From: Serinicoccus hydrothermalis
Lineage (GTDB): Bacteria; Actinomycetota; Actinomycetes; Actinomycetales; Dermatophilaceae
Direction of reading: 5' to 3'
Length of the DNA stretch: 64,000 bases
Assembly: GCF_001685415.1 (NCBI RefSeq)
Contig: NZ_CP014989.1
Location: 3,038,001-3,102,000, forward strand
Made by a program: the position numbers and the translations under genes. How positions within the stretch are numbered: position 1 is the first letter of the stretch; each line of letters opens with the position of its first letter. Below, piece after piece: positions 29,769 through 38,094 of this stretch. The notes under the pieces are model-generated. The model was not told the origin of the DNA, did not search any database, and saw only the letters and a program-made list of their open reading frames with translations.

Positions 29769-30821
29769 TCAGAGGGGCGTGGGGTCGGTCAGGCCGGTCC
29801 CGCCCTCGGCGCTCCGACGGCGGGCGCGGCGCTCGCGCCGCCCGCGGCGCACCTGCCGCACCATGTCGGTGGACAGCACCGCCAGCGCCAGCCAGACGAG
29901 CGCGAAGCCCACCCAGCGGGAGGCCGGGACGCTCTCCCCGAGCAGCAGCACGCCGCAGAGCAGCTGCAGGACGGGGGTGAGGAACTGCAGCAGGCCCACG
30001 GTCGACAGCGGCACCCGGCTCGCGGCCGCGGCGAAGAGCAGCAGCGGCACCGCGGTCGCGATGCCCGTCGTCATGAGCAGGACGGTGTGCACGCCGCCGT
30101 GCCCGCCCCACGTCGTCGCGTCGGCCCGGGCGAGCCAGAGCAGGATGATCACCGCGACCGGCAGGATCGCCAGCGTCTCGCCGACGAGCGAGCGCAGCGC
30201 GCTGAGGGAGACGCCGAGCCGGTTCTTCAGCAGGCTGTAGAGCGCGAACGAGCACGCCAGGGCCAGGCTGATCCAGGGTGGCGAGCCGTAGTCGATCGTC
30301 AGGTAGATCGCCGCGACGATCCCGATCCCCACGGCGGTCCACTGCAGCCGGCGCAGGCGCTCCCGCAGGATCACCACGCCCAGCGCCACGGTGACCAGCG
30401 GGTTGAGGAAGTAGCCGAGCGCGGCCTCGGTCACGTGCCCGGACAGCACGGCATACGTGTAGATGCCCCAGTTGGTGGCGATGAGCGCGCCGGCGAGCGC
30501 GACCCCGAGCAGCCGCCGGGGGGTCCGCGCCAGGGCGACCATCCACGCCAGGTCGCGGCGGATGAGCAGGATGAGCCCGCACAGCACCAGCGTCCACACG
30601 ATGCGGTGCGCGACGATCTCCCACGGCCCGGCCGGGCGCAGCGTGGCGAAGTAGAGCGGGAAGATGCCCCACAGCAGGTAGGCGAGGAAGCCGTAGGCCG
30701 TGCCCTGCTGGGTCCGCCGTGCCGCGTCCTCCGCGCCGGTGGCCGCTGCGCCGGAGGACGGCTCGGCCGGCCGGCCGGAGGCCTGCGGCCCCCCTGACAG
30801 GTGGGTGTCGCGGGTCACCAC
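29769..30821 (-). CDS. rarD: EamA-family transporter, RarD type
   Basis: 350 residues with about ten predicted helices. RarD-type sequence includes GFLAYLLWGIFPLYF, EIVAHRIVWTLVLCGLILLI, and TNWGIYTYAVLSGHVTEAAL followed by GYFLNPLVTVALG. RarD proteins belong to the drug/metabolite exporter superfamily; chloramphenicol-resistance annotations in the family are weak, and the physiological substrate is unknown. The first about 35 residues and the last about 30 (RRGRRERRARRRSAEGG) are hydrophilic extensions. Confidence 0.88.
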   Translation of the reverse strand: MVTRDTHLSGGPQASGRPAEPSSGAAATGAEDAARRTQQGTAYGFLAYLLWGIFPLYFATLRPAGPWEIVAHRIVWTLVLCGLILLIRRDLAWMVALARTPRRLLGVALAGALIATNWGIYTYAVLSGHVTEAALGYFLNPLVTVALGVVILRERLRRLQWTAVGIGIVAAIYLTIDYGSPPWISLALACSFALYSLLKNRLGVSLSALRSLVGETLAILPVAVIILLWLARADATTWGGHGGVHTVLLMTTGIATAVPLLLFAAAASRVPLSTVGLLQFLTPVLQLLCGVLLLGESVPASRWVGFALVWLALAVLSTDMVRQVRRGRRERRARRRSAEGGTGLTDPTPL

Positions 30822-30834
30822 CGGAGTCTACGGC

Positions 30835-32073
30835 TCACTCCTCGAAGGCCTCCTCGGCCTCCTCGACCAGCGTCTCGCCGGCCGCGGGGATGGGGCCCTC
30901 GGTCGTCTCGCCCTCGAGCGTCTGCTCCACCTCACCGGGCCGGGTGCCGTCGACGGTCCAGGTGTCGCGGCCGTGGAGCAGGCCGTCGAGCGAGGCCTCG
31001 TCCCGCACGCTGCCCGCCGTGGCGCTCGCGACCTGCTCGCGCACCCCGTCGTCGTAGGTCGTCCGCTCGACCTGCCGGAAGATCCCCATCGGCACCGTCT
31101 GCATGCTGGGGTCGTCCAGCCGGGAGAGGGCGAAGGCGGGGGTCGGGTCCGGGTCGGCGGGGTCGTGCACGACGACGGTATGCCCGTCCGGCACCGCGGC
31201 CTCGGGCACGACCCGCAGGTGGCCGCCCGCGTCCCGCGCGACGACCTTGGCCTCGGCGCTGCCCTCGGCCCCGATCCGCACCGGCTCCCCGGCGCGGAGG
31301 TGGGCCACCCGGCCGGTGGCCTCGTCGCGGTCCTTGAGCAGCTGGAAGGCGCCGTCGTTGAAGATCGGGCAGTTCTGGTAGATCTCCACGAGCGAGGTGC
31401 CGCGGTGCGCGGCCGCCGCCCGGAGCACCTCGGTGAGGTGCGCCCGGTCGGAGTCCATCGTGCGGGCGACGAAGGTCGCCTCCGAGCCGAGGGCGAGCGA
31501 GACCGGGTTGAAGGGGTGGTCCACCGACCCGGCGGGCGTCGACTTGGTCACGGCGCCGACGTCGGAGGTGGGGGAGTACTGCCCCTTGGTCAGCCCGTAG
31601 ATCTTGTTGTTGAAGAGCAGGATCGTGAGGTTGACGTTGCGCCGCATCGCGTGGATGAGGTGGTTGCCACCGATCGACAGCGCGTCGCCGTCACCGGTGA
31701 CGACCCAGACCGACAGGTCCTCGCGCGCCGTGGCGAGCCCGGTCGCGATGGCGGGGGCACGCCCGTGGATGGAGTGCATCCCGTAGGTGTCCAGGTAGTA
31801 GGGGAAGCGGCTGGAGCAGCCGATGCCGGAGACGAAGACGATGTTCTCCCGGCGCAGGCCGAGGTCGGGCAGGAAGCCCTGCACGGCGGCGAGCACGGCG
31901 TAGTCGCCGCAGCCCGGGCACCAGCGCACCTCCTGGTCGGAGGTGAAGTCCTTCTTCGTCTGCCGCTCGCCCTCGGGGAGGGTGGGCACACCGGCGGTGC
32001 CGGCGACTGCGTCGTTCCGGGGGGACCCGGGGGCGGAGCCCCCGGGCGAGGGCATACCGAGGTCGATGCTCAT
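30835..32073 (-). CDS. korB: 2-oxoglutarate:ferredoxin oxidoreductase, beta subunit
   Basis: 412 residues. The thiamine-diphosphate-binding signature is VTGDGDALSIGGNHLIHAMR, and the cluster-associated motif RWCPGCGDYAVLAAV is near residue 50. It oxidatively decarboxylates 2-oxoglutarate to succinyl-CoA and reduces ferredoxin, replacing the NAD-linked dehydrogenase step. The ATG at 32073 overlaps the korA stop (ATGA). The about 80-residue acidic C-terminal tail is longer than in minimal KorB. Its closeness to a partial nuo cluster without an NADH module is notable. Confidence 0.93.
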   Translation of the reverse strand: MSIDLGMPSPGGSAPGSPRNDAVAGTAGVPTLPEGERQTKKDFTSDQEVRWCPGCGDYAVLAAVQGFLPDLGLRRENIVFVSGIGCSSRFPYYLDTYGMHSIHGRAPAIATGLATAREDLSVWVVTGDGDALSIGGNHLIHAMRRNVNLTILLFNNKIYGLTKGQYSPTSDVGAVTKSTPAGSVDHPFNPVSLALGSEATFVARTMDSDRAHLTEVLRAAAAHRGTSLVEIYQNCPIFNDGAFQLLKDRDEATGRVAHLRAGEPVRIGAEGSAEAKVVARDAGGHLRVVPEAAVPDGHTVVVHDPADPDPTPAFALSRLDDPSMQTVPMGIFRQVERTTYDDGVREQVASATAGSVRDEASLDGLLHGRDTWTVDGTRPGEVEQTLEGETTEGPIPAAGETLVEEAEEAFEE

Positions 32074-33977
32074 GCGCGGGCCTCCTGTCCCTGGATCTCC
32101 ATGAGGTTCTCGTGGATCACCTGCGCGAGCTCCCCGGCGGTGAAGGGCAGCCCCCGCACCGCGGTGTGGCTGCGCACGTCGACGAGGTAGCGCCCGCGCA
32201 GGAGCAGCGCGAGCTGGCCGAGGTTCATCTCCGGCAGCACGACCCGGTCGTAGCGCCGCAGCACGTCGCCGAGGTCGGCCGGGAAGGGGTTGAGGTGGCG
32301 CAGGTGCGCGCGGGCGATCTTCGCGCCGGTGGCCCGCACCAGCCGGGTGGCCGCCGCGATGGGGCCGTAGGTGGAGCCCCACCCCAGCACCAGCACCCGG
32401 GCCTCGCCGCTCGGGTCGTCGACCTCCAGCGGCGGGATCGAGTCGGCGACGGCGTCGATCTTGCGCTGGCGCAGCCGGACCATGTGGTCGTGGTTGGCCG
32501 GGTCGTAGGAGATGTTGCCGGTGACGTCGGCCTTCTCGATGCCGCCGATCCGGTGCTCCAGCCCCGGGGTGCCCGGCACCGCCCACGGCCGGGCGAGGGT
32601 CTCGGGGTCGCGCAGGTAGGGGTGGAAGACCGGCTCGCCGGACTCGTCGGTCGCGTTGGGCTCGGTGGTATGCCGCACCGTCAGGTCGGGCAGCTCGGCC
32701 GCCGCGGGGATCTGCCAGGGCTCGGACCCGTTGCCGAGGTAGCCGTCGGAGAGCAGGATCACCGGCGTGCGATAGGTCGTGGCGATCCGGGTCGCCTCCA
32801 GCGCCGCGTCGAAGCAGTCGGTGGGGGAGGACGCCGCGACGACCGCGACCGGGGACTCGCCGTTGCGCCCGTGGAGCGCCTGCAGCAGGTCGGCCTGCTC
32901 GGTCTTGGTCGGCAGCCCGGTCGAGGGGCCGCCGCGCTGGATGTCGATGACCAGCAGCGGCAGCTCGGTGGCGACGGCCAGCCCGATCGTCTCGCTCTTG
33001 AGCGCCAGCCCGGGTCCGGAGGTCGTCGTGACGCCCAGCGACCCGCCGAAGCTGGCACCGAGCGCCATCCCGACCGCGCCGATCTCGTCCTCGGCCTGCA
33101 GCGTCGTCACCCCGTGCGCCTTGAGCGCGGACAGCTGGTGCAGGACGTCGGAGGCGGGGGTGATCGGGTAGGACCCGAGCACCAGCGGCAGCCCGGTGCG
33201 GTAGGCCGAGGCCACCAGGCCCAGGGCGAGCGCCTGGTTGCCGGTGATGGTCCGGTAGGTGCCGGGGGTCATCGGCGCCGGCGCCACCTGGTAGCGCACG
33301 GCGAAGTCCTCGGTGGTCTCGCCGTAGGCGTGGCCGGTGCGCAGCGCGGTGAGGTTGGCGTCGAGGATCTCCGGGGCGCCGGAGAACTTCGCGCGCAGGA
33401 AGGCCTCGGTGGACTCGGTGTCGCGGGAGTAGAGCCAGGACAGCAGGCCCAGGGCCAGCATGTTCTTGGCCCGCTCCTTCTCCTTGCGGGTGAGGCCCTC
33501 GATCTCGGCGAGCGCCTCGACCGTCATGGACGTGAGCGGCAGCGCGTGCACGTGGTAGCCCGCGTCGGCGAGCGAGTCGTCGGCGAGGGGGCTCGCGGCA
33601 TACCCGACCTTGGCCAGGTTGCGCTTGGTGAACTCGTCGGAGTTCGCGATGACCGTGGCCCCCCGCGGGAGGTCGGGGAGGTTGGCCTTGAGCGCGGCGG
33701 GGTTCATGGCGACCAGGACGTCCGGGGCGTCGCCGGGGGTGGCGATGTCGTGGTCGGCGAAGTGCACCTGGAAGGAGCTGACGCCCGGCAGGGTGCCCTG
33801 CGGCGCGCGGATCTCGGCCGGGAAGTTGGGCAGGGTCGACAGGTCGTTGCCGAGCGACGCGGTGTCGGAGGTGAAGCGGTCGCCGGTGAGCTGCATGCCG
33901 TCACCGGAGTCACCGGCGAAACGGATCACGACGCGCTCGAGCTGGTGGAATGGAGTAGAAGACATGTCAATAGACAA
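32070..33977 (-). CDS. korA: 2-oxoglutarate:ferredoxin oxidoreductase, fused gamma-alpha subunit
   Basis: 635 residues. The N-terminal gamma domain (about 1-195) begins with VVIRFAGDSGDGMQLTGDRF. The alpha domain follows, with LGSYPITPASDVLHQLSALK and QAEDEIGAVGMALGASFGGS. A TTG start at 33977 (LSIDMSS) is preferred over the ATG at 33965 because GGGGAGAG lies five bases upstream of the TTG and too far from the ATG. It forms a two-gene operon with korB. Confidence 0.93.
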   Translation of the reverse strand: MSIDMSSTPFHQLERVVIRFAGDSGDGMQLTGDRFTSDTASLGNDLSTLPNFPAEIRAPQGTLPGVSSFQVHFADHDIATPGDAPDVLVAMNPAALKANLPDLPRGATVIANSDEFTKRNLAKVGYAASPLADDSLADAGYHVHALPLTSMTVEALAEIEGLTRKEKERAKNMLALGLLSWLYSRDTESTEAFLRAKFSGAPEILDANLTALRTGHAYGETTEDFAVRYQVAPAPMTPGTYRTITGNQALALGLVASAYRTGLPLVLGSYPITPASDVLHQLSALKAHGVTTLQAEDEIGAVGMALGASFGGSLGVTTTSGPGLALKSETIGLAVATELPLLVIDIQRGGPSTGLPTKTEQADLLQALHGRNGESPVAVVAASSPTDCFDAALEATRIATTYRTPVILLSDGYLGNGSEPWQIPAAAELPDLTVRHTTEPNATDESGEPVFHPYLRDPETLARPWAVPGTPGLEHRIGGIEKADVTGNISYDPANHDHMVRLRQRKIDAVADSIPPLEVDDPSGEARVLVLGWGSTYGPIAAATRLVRATGAKIARAHLRHLNPFPADLGDVLRRYDRVVLPEMNLGQLALLLRGRYLVDVRSHTAVRGLPFTAGELAQVIHENLMEIQGQEARA

Positions 33978-34048
33978 GGTTACTCTCCCCTAAAGGCGCC
34001 CAGGGACGCGCCATCCGCCGCCAGGGGCAGCCGCGGGGACCGGTCGGC

Positions 34049-34369
34049 TCAGCCGTGCCGGACGCAGGTGGTGGCCCAGGGTCGGGCCTCCAGGCGGTCC
34101 TCCGGGATCGCCTCGCCGCAGAAGCTGCACCGTCCGTAGCTGCCGTCGTCGAGCGCGCGCAGCGCGGCCCGGACCTGGCCCAGCAGCGCCTGCAGGTTGT
34201 CGTGCGCGGTGACCGCGGTCAGCCGGTCTACGGCCATGGCGGTGCCGTCGCCGACCCGCTTGCCGAAGGAGATGCTGCCCTGGTCCTGCACCGGGGCGGC
34301 CAGCTGGTCCATCTGGGCGACCAGCTCGGTCTCCTTGGCCTCCAGCTGCGCCCGCGCCTGCTCGTGCAT
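34049..34369 (-). CDS. TraR/DksA-type zinc-finger protein
   Basis: 106 residues: an N-terminal helical hairpin (EQARAQLEAKETELVAQMDQ) and a C-terminal zinc finger CSFCGEAIPEDRLEARPW followed by ATTCVRHG. DksA/TraR proteins bind the RNA polymerase secondary channel. The fourth zinc ligand, normally Cys in CxxC, is His here (C81, C84, C102, H105), so the site is C3H. The DxxDxA fingertip of DksA is not evident, so a direct DksA-like function is uncertain. Confidence 0.8.
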   Translation of the reverse strand: MHEQARAQLEAKETELVAQMDQLAAPVQDQGSISFGKRVGDGTAMAVDRLTAVTAHDNLQALLGQVRAALRALDDGSYGRCSFCGEAIPEDRLEARPWATTCVRHG

Positions 34370-34406
34370 CGGCCCAGCATCGCACGCGCCCGCGCGACAG
34401 GTGGGC

Positions 34407-35501
34407 TCAGAGCACGTCGTCGGTGGTGCCGAAGCTGCGATAGTTGAGGTAGGAGCGACGCAGCCGCAGCGCGCGCCGCAGTGCCGGGCTGAGCGGGCTG
34501 AGCGACAGGTCGTAGGCCGGGAACCAGTAGCGGTCGGCGCCGAACTTGAGCTTCATCTTGTAGACGCCGAAGGAGTGCTTGCTCTCGTCGAGCAGGCGGG
34601 GGATGCCCCACAGGTCCAGCGTCGAGTAGCCGTGCTCGTGCGCGTCCTTGATCGAGGCCCAGTAGAACGCGTCCGGGGCCTTGGCGTCCTTGCGCTTCTC
34701 ACCCTCCTGCGGCGGCCGGTCGTCGCGCACCGACCCGCCGTAGAGGTAGCAGGTGGTGTCGCCCAGCGCGATGTAGAAGCCGCCCGCGAGCGCCCGTCCC
34801 TCGTGCCGGGACAGGACGAGGTATGCCTCGCCGCCGTCCTGGTCGGCCTCCCGGCGCAGCGCCTCGTAGTAGGCGCGGGGGAAGGCACCCAGGCTGGACC
34901 GCTCGTTGGTGGCGGTGAAGATCTCCCAGAAGTCCTCGAAGCTCTCGTCCCGCCCGGCCTCGACCCCCATCCGCTCCGCGGTGCGGACGTTGCGCCGCGC
35001 CATCTTGTGCAGCCCGGCGAAGAGGGTGTCCAGGTCGGGCGTGGTGTCGATGAGGATGGTGTGCTCGGGCTGCTCGGTCCTGGCCCGGCGGAAGGGCCCG
35101 TGGCGCGCCGGGATGCGGGACTGCTCCTCCTCGAGGTCGTCCTGGCTGGCGCTGTGGCCGGCGAAGATCGGGTGCGGCGGCTCGATGGTGAGGTAGTGGT
35201 CGGTGCGGCGGGCCACGCCGCGGATCGCCTGGGCGACCTCCGGGAGGAGGTCCAGGTCGGTCAGGGCCGGGCCGCGCGGGGCATACAGGGTGCTGACGCC
35301 GGGCACGAGGCGCTTGCGCAGCAGCTGCACCGCGCCGACCACCTCACCGCCACGGCGGATGAAATAGCGCAGGGGCTCCTGGCCGAGCTCCTTGCGTGCC
35401 TCGCCGTAGCCCCACCCCTGGAGCGGGCTGCTGATCGGCATCTCGGCCACGGCGGCCGAGAAGGAGGCGCGGTCGTCGGCGGGATCGAGGGTCACCGTCA
35501 T
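34407..35501 (-). CDS. FemAB/FemX-type peptidoglycan aminoacyltransferase
   Basis: 364 residues from ATG 35501. Two GNAT-like halves typical of Fem enzymes are visible, with PLQGWGYGEARKELGQEPLR at the start, KMARRNVRTAERMGVE in the middle and YSTLDLWGIPRLLDESKHSF followed by GVYKMKLKFG near the end. Such enzymes use aminoacyl-tRNA to add the cross-bridge amino acids to lipid-linked peptidoglycan precursors. The amino acid is not predictable. A longer reading upstream runs into the divergent SDR gene. Confidence 0.87.
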   Translation of the reverse strand: MTVTLDPADDRASFSAAVAEMPISSPLQGWGYGEARKELGQEPLRYFIRRGGEVVGAVQLLRKRLVPGVSTLYAPRGPALTDLDLLPEVAQAIRGVARRTDHYLTIEPPHPIFAGHSASQDDLEEEQSRIPARHGPFRRARTEQPEHTILIDTTPDLDTLFAGLHKMARRNVRTAERMGVEAGRDESFEDFWEIFTATNERSSLGAFPRAYYEALRREADQDGGEAYLVLSRHEGRALAGGFYIALGDTTCYLYGGSVRDDRPPQEGEKRKDAKAPDAFYWASIKDAHEHGYSTLDLWGIPRLLDESKHSFGVYKMKLKFGADRYWFPAYDLSLSPLSPALRRALRLRRSYLNYRSFGTTDDVL

Positions 35502-35571
35502 GCGGACAGGGTAGCCGTCGGCGGACGCCCTCCCGGCCACGACGAGCCGGGCCGCTGGCACACTCGGTGCC

Positions 35572-36507
35572 ATGTCGGAGCAAGCGGTGGAGAAGGCGGG
35601 CGACGTGCTCGGGTGGGAGCACCTGCGCGCACCGGACCTGCGCGGTCGCACCGTCGTGGTGACCGGGGCGAGCGACGGGATCGGGCGGGAGGCGGCGCTG
35701 CACCTGGCCCGGTGGGGCGCCCGGCTCGTCCTGCCGGTGCGCAACCGGGACAAGGGGGAGGCGGTGCGCGCCCGGCTCGCCCGGGAGACGACGGCACCCG
35801 GGCCGGACCCGGTCCGGCTGGTCGACCTCGACCTCGCCGACCTGGCCTCGGTGCGCCGGGCGGTGACCGAGATCGCGGGTCTGGTCGAGGGGGAGCAGGT
35901 CGACCTGGTCAACGTGGCCGGCGTCGTGTCGCCGCGCCGGCAGGAGAGCGTCGACGGCTTCGAGCTGCTGCTCGGCGTCAACGCGCTGGCGCCGATGCTG
36001 CTCGTCGAGTCGCTGCTGCCCGCAGTTGGCGGCAGGGTGGTGCTCGTCACCTCGCACGCGCACACGTCCGGCCGGATCGACCTGGAGGACCCGCACTTCC
36101 GGACGACGCGGTGGAGCCTGCCCCGGGCATACTCCCGGTCCAAGCTCACCGCGATGCTGTGGGGTCTCGACCTCGCCTCCCGTATGCCGACCGGCACCGA
36201 GCTGCAGCTCGTCCACCCCGGGTGGGTGGTCACCAACCTGCAGAACGCGAGCGGCAACGCGGTGGTCGACCGTGCGGTCACGGCCGCCAGCCGGCCGCTG
36301 GCGATGACGGCGGGCGAGGGCGCCGCGGCGGTGCTCCTCGCGCTCACCCAGCCGCTGCCGCCGGGCTCCTACGTCGGACCGGACGGGTGGCAGCACCTGC
36401 GCGGACGGCCCACCCTCATCCCCCGGTCGGAGCGGGCCTGCGACCACGACCTGGCCCGGCGCGTCGTGGACTGGATGCGCGGTGAGGTCGGCCTCGACGG
36501 GGGCTGA
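35572..36507 (+). CDS. Short-chain dehydrogenase/reductase
   Basis: 311 residues. The cofactor-binding motif TGASDGIG is at residues 31-38, the catalytic YSRSK at 187-191, and a Ser upstream in VVLVTSHAHTSGRIDL. The NNAG motif is changed to NVAG. The overall form resembles the retinol-dehydrogenase/DHRS-like branch that uses NADP(H). The substrate is unknown. It is divergent from the Fem gene and convergent with the phosphatase gene. Confidence 0.85.
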   Translation: MSEQAVEKAGDVLGWEHLRAPDLRGRTVVVTGASDGIGREAALHLARWGARLVLPVRNRDKGEAVRARLARETTAPGPDPVRLVDLDLADLASVRRAVTEIAGLVEGEQVDLVNVAGVVSPRRQESVDGFELLLGVNALAPMLLVESLLPAVGGRVVLVTSHAHTSGRIDLEDPHFRTTRWSLPRAYSRSKLTAMLWGLDLASRMPTGTELQLVHPGWVVTNLQNASGNAVVDRAVTAASRPLAMTAGEGAAAVLLALTQPLPPGSYVGPDGWQHLRGRPTLIPRSERACDHDLARRVVDWMRGEVGLDGG

Positions 36508-36522
36508 CCGGTGTCCGGGAGA

Positions 36523-36540
36523 TGACTGGCGGAGCCGTCA
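36523..36540. terminator. Short hairpin between convergent genes
   Basis: TGACTGGCGGAGCCGTCA forms a TGAC-GGC/GCC-GTCA stem with one bulged base between the SDR stop and the phosphatase stop, and it overlaps the latter. There is no T-run. It is a weak bidirectional terminator candidate. Confidence 0.3.
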
Positions 36541-37050
36541 GCGCGCGGCCCGGTAGGCGGCGAGCACCTCGTCGACGCGGTCCTCGCTGATCGCTGCCAC
36601 CAGCCCGGCCACGGCGTCCTCGACCTGGTCGTACATCGCGACGAAGGCCTCGCGCGACTGGCCCCAGGGGTCCGGCACGTCGGCGACGTCGCCGCCCTCG
36701 GTCGCGTCGGACGCGAAGGCGCCGAGCCGCACGACCTTCGCCTCGTCCTCGGGGGTCGGGGCCAGCGCGAGGACGTCCTCCTCGTTGGAGGAGTCCATGA
36801 CCACCACCAGGTCCGCGGCCTCGAGGTCGCCGGCGACGAGCTGCGCGCCCCGGCTGGTGAAGGCATACCCCCGGCTCTCGCCCTCGGCCTGGGACTGCGA
36901 GTGCGGCCGGTCGCCGACGTGGTAGTCCGCGGTGCCCGCCGAGCTGACCGTGACGTCGTCGAGGCCGGCCTCCTCGAGCCGGGCGTGGAGGACGGCCTCG
37001 GCGGCGGGGGAGCGGCAGATGTTGCCCAGGCAGACGGTGATGATGTGCAT
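36538..37050 (-). CDS. Low-molecular-weight protein-tyrosine phosphatase
   Basis: 170 residues. The P-loop VCLGNICRSP (catalytic Cys7, Arg13) is at the extreme N terminus. The acid/base aspartate is in VADVPDPWGQS, the usual DPW motif. LMW-PTPs dephosphorylate bacterial tyrosine kinases involved in polysaccharide export, or are secreted; no kinase partner is adjacent. ATG 37050 is chosen because the family begins directly with the P-loop; a longer reading extends into the palindromic repeat DNA upstream. Confidence 0.93.
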   Translation of the reverse strand: MHIITVCLGNICRSPAAEAVLHARLEEAGLDDVTVSSAGTADYHVGDRPHSQSQAEGESRGYAFTSRGAQLVAGDLEAADLVVVMDSSNEEDVLALAPTPEDEAKVVRLGAFASDATEGGDVADVPDPWGQSREAFVAMYDQVEDAVAGLVAAISEDRVDEVLAAYRAAR

Positions 37051-37135
37051 GGACCCAGCCTCGCAGGCCCGCCCCCCGTCCTCGACATCGCTGCCCCGAC
37101 ACCCGCCCTCCCGCCTGCCCGTCCCCCTCTGCCCG

Positions 37136-37185
37136 AATTCGACCTCTGGAATCGTCGCCATGGCGACGTTTCGAGAGGTCGAAAT
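37136..37185. repeat. TCGCCATGGCGA-core palindromic repeat, copy 1
   Basis: Arms ATTCGACCTCT (37137-37147) and AGAGGTCGAAAT (37174-37185) differ by one base in length. They enclose a perfect 16-bp palindrome CGTCGCCATGGCGACG at 37153-37168. It lies in the divergent gap between the phosphatase and the fructosamine-kinase-like gene. Confidence 0.7.
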
Positions 37186-37207
37186 CCGGCGGGCTCGGTC
37201 GCTGCCC

Positions 37208-37258
37208 GTTTTCGACATCTGGTGTGTTAGCCATGGCGACGTTTTCAGTCGTCGAATT
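37208..37258. repeat. TCGCCATGGCGA-core palindromic repeat, copy 2 (degenerate)
   Basis: The layout is the same as copy 1: TTTTCGACATCTGG, then GCCATGGCGACG with GCCATGGC at 37229-37236, then GTCGTCGAATTCC. The left half is degraded (GTGTGTTAGCC), so the hairpin is weaker. It begins 23 bases after copy 1 ends and ends about 59 bases before the kinase-like start. Confidence 0.6.
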
Positions 37259-37316
37259 CCGGCAGGGGCTGCGAGGGTGGGGCGATGCCGGGACGAGCGC
37301 GACCGATGAGCGAGGT

Positions 37317-38063
37317 ATGCCCGTGAGCGAGGTCTTCACCAAGACGCGGGCCGGCGCGCCGCCGCTGTTCTTCGACCGTGAGGCGCTGGGGCTGCGGACG
37401 CTCGCGGAGGCCGGGGCCCGGGTGCCCGCCGTGCGCGAGGTCGGCGAGGAGGGCATCACCCTGGACCGGGTGAGCAGCGGCGGGCAGCGCACCGCCGCCT
37501 CGGAGGAGGCCTTCGGGCGCGAGCTGGCCGCGCTGCACCGGACCACGGGGGAGCGCTACGGCGCGATCGACGGCGAGCCGACGGCATACCTCGGCGACTG
37601 CCCGGTCGACCTCACGCCGTGCGAGACCTTCGCCGAGTCCTGGCTCGACCGCCGCGTGCTCCCGCTCACCCGGCGCTGCGTCGAGCGCGGCCAGCTCGAC
37701 GCCAGCAGCCTGGCGGACGCCGAGCGGCTCACGCCCGAGCACCTCGGCCCGCTCGAGCCGCCGACCCTCGTGCACGGGGACCTCTGGGCGGGCAACCGGC
37801 TGGTCGACCCGCGCGGCCGCAGCTGGCTCATCGACCCGTGCGCGCACTACGCCCACCGGGAGGTCGACCTCGCGATGATGCAGCTCTTCGGCGGCTTCAG
37901 CGGACGGGTCTTCGCGGCCTACGCCGAGGACTTCCCGCTGGCCGACGGCTGGGAGAGCCGCGTCCCCGCCTACCAGTCCGTCCCGCTGCTCGTGCACGTC
38001 CTCCTCTTCGGCGGGGGGTATGCCGTCCAGGCCGCCGAGGCGCTGCGGAGCGCGACGTGCTGA
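37317..38063 (+). CDS. Fructosamine/ketosamine-3-kinase-like protein
   Basis: 248 residues. It begins with an FN3K-like phrase VFTKTRAGAPPLFFDREALG and carries the APH-fold catalytic motif LVHGDLWAGNRLVD and the metal-binding LIDPCAHYAHREVDLAM. FN3K proteins phosphorylate sugar adducts on lysines so that they fall off (protein repair). The start is ATG 37317 or GTG 37323; the longer reading from 37224 would begin inside repeat copy 2. The family is usually slightly longer (about 260-290 residues), mostly at the C terminus. Confidence 0.8.
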   Translation: MPVSEVFTKTRAGAPPLFFDREALGLRTLAEAGARVPAVREVGEEGITLDRVSSGGQRTAASEEAFGRELAALHRTTGERYGAIDGEPTAYLGDCPVDLTPCETFAESWLDRRVLPLTRRCVERGQLDASSLADAERLTPEHLGPLEPPTLVHGDLWAGNRLVDPRGRSWLIDPCAHYAHREVDLAMMQLFGGFSGRVFAAYAEDFPLADGWESRVPAYQSVPLLVHVLLFGGGYAVQAAEALRSATC

Positions 38064-38094
38064 GATGGTCCCCAGGCACGAGGGAGGCGGCACG

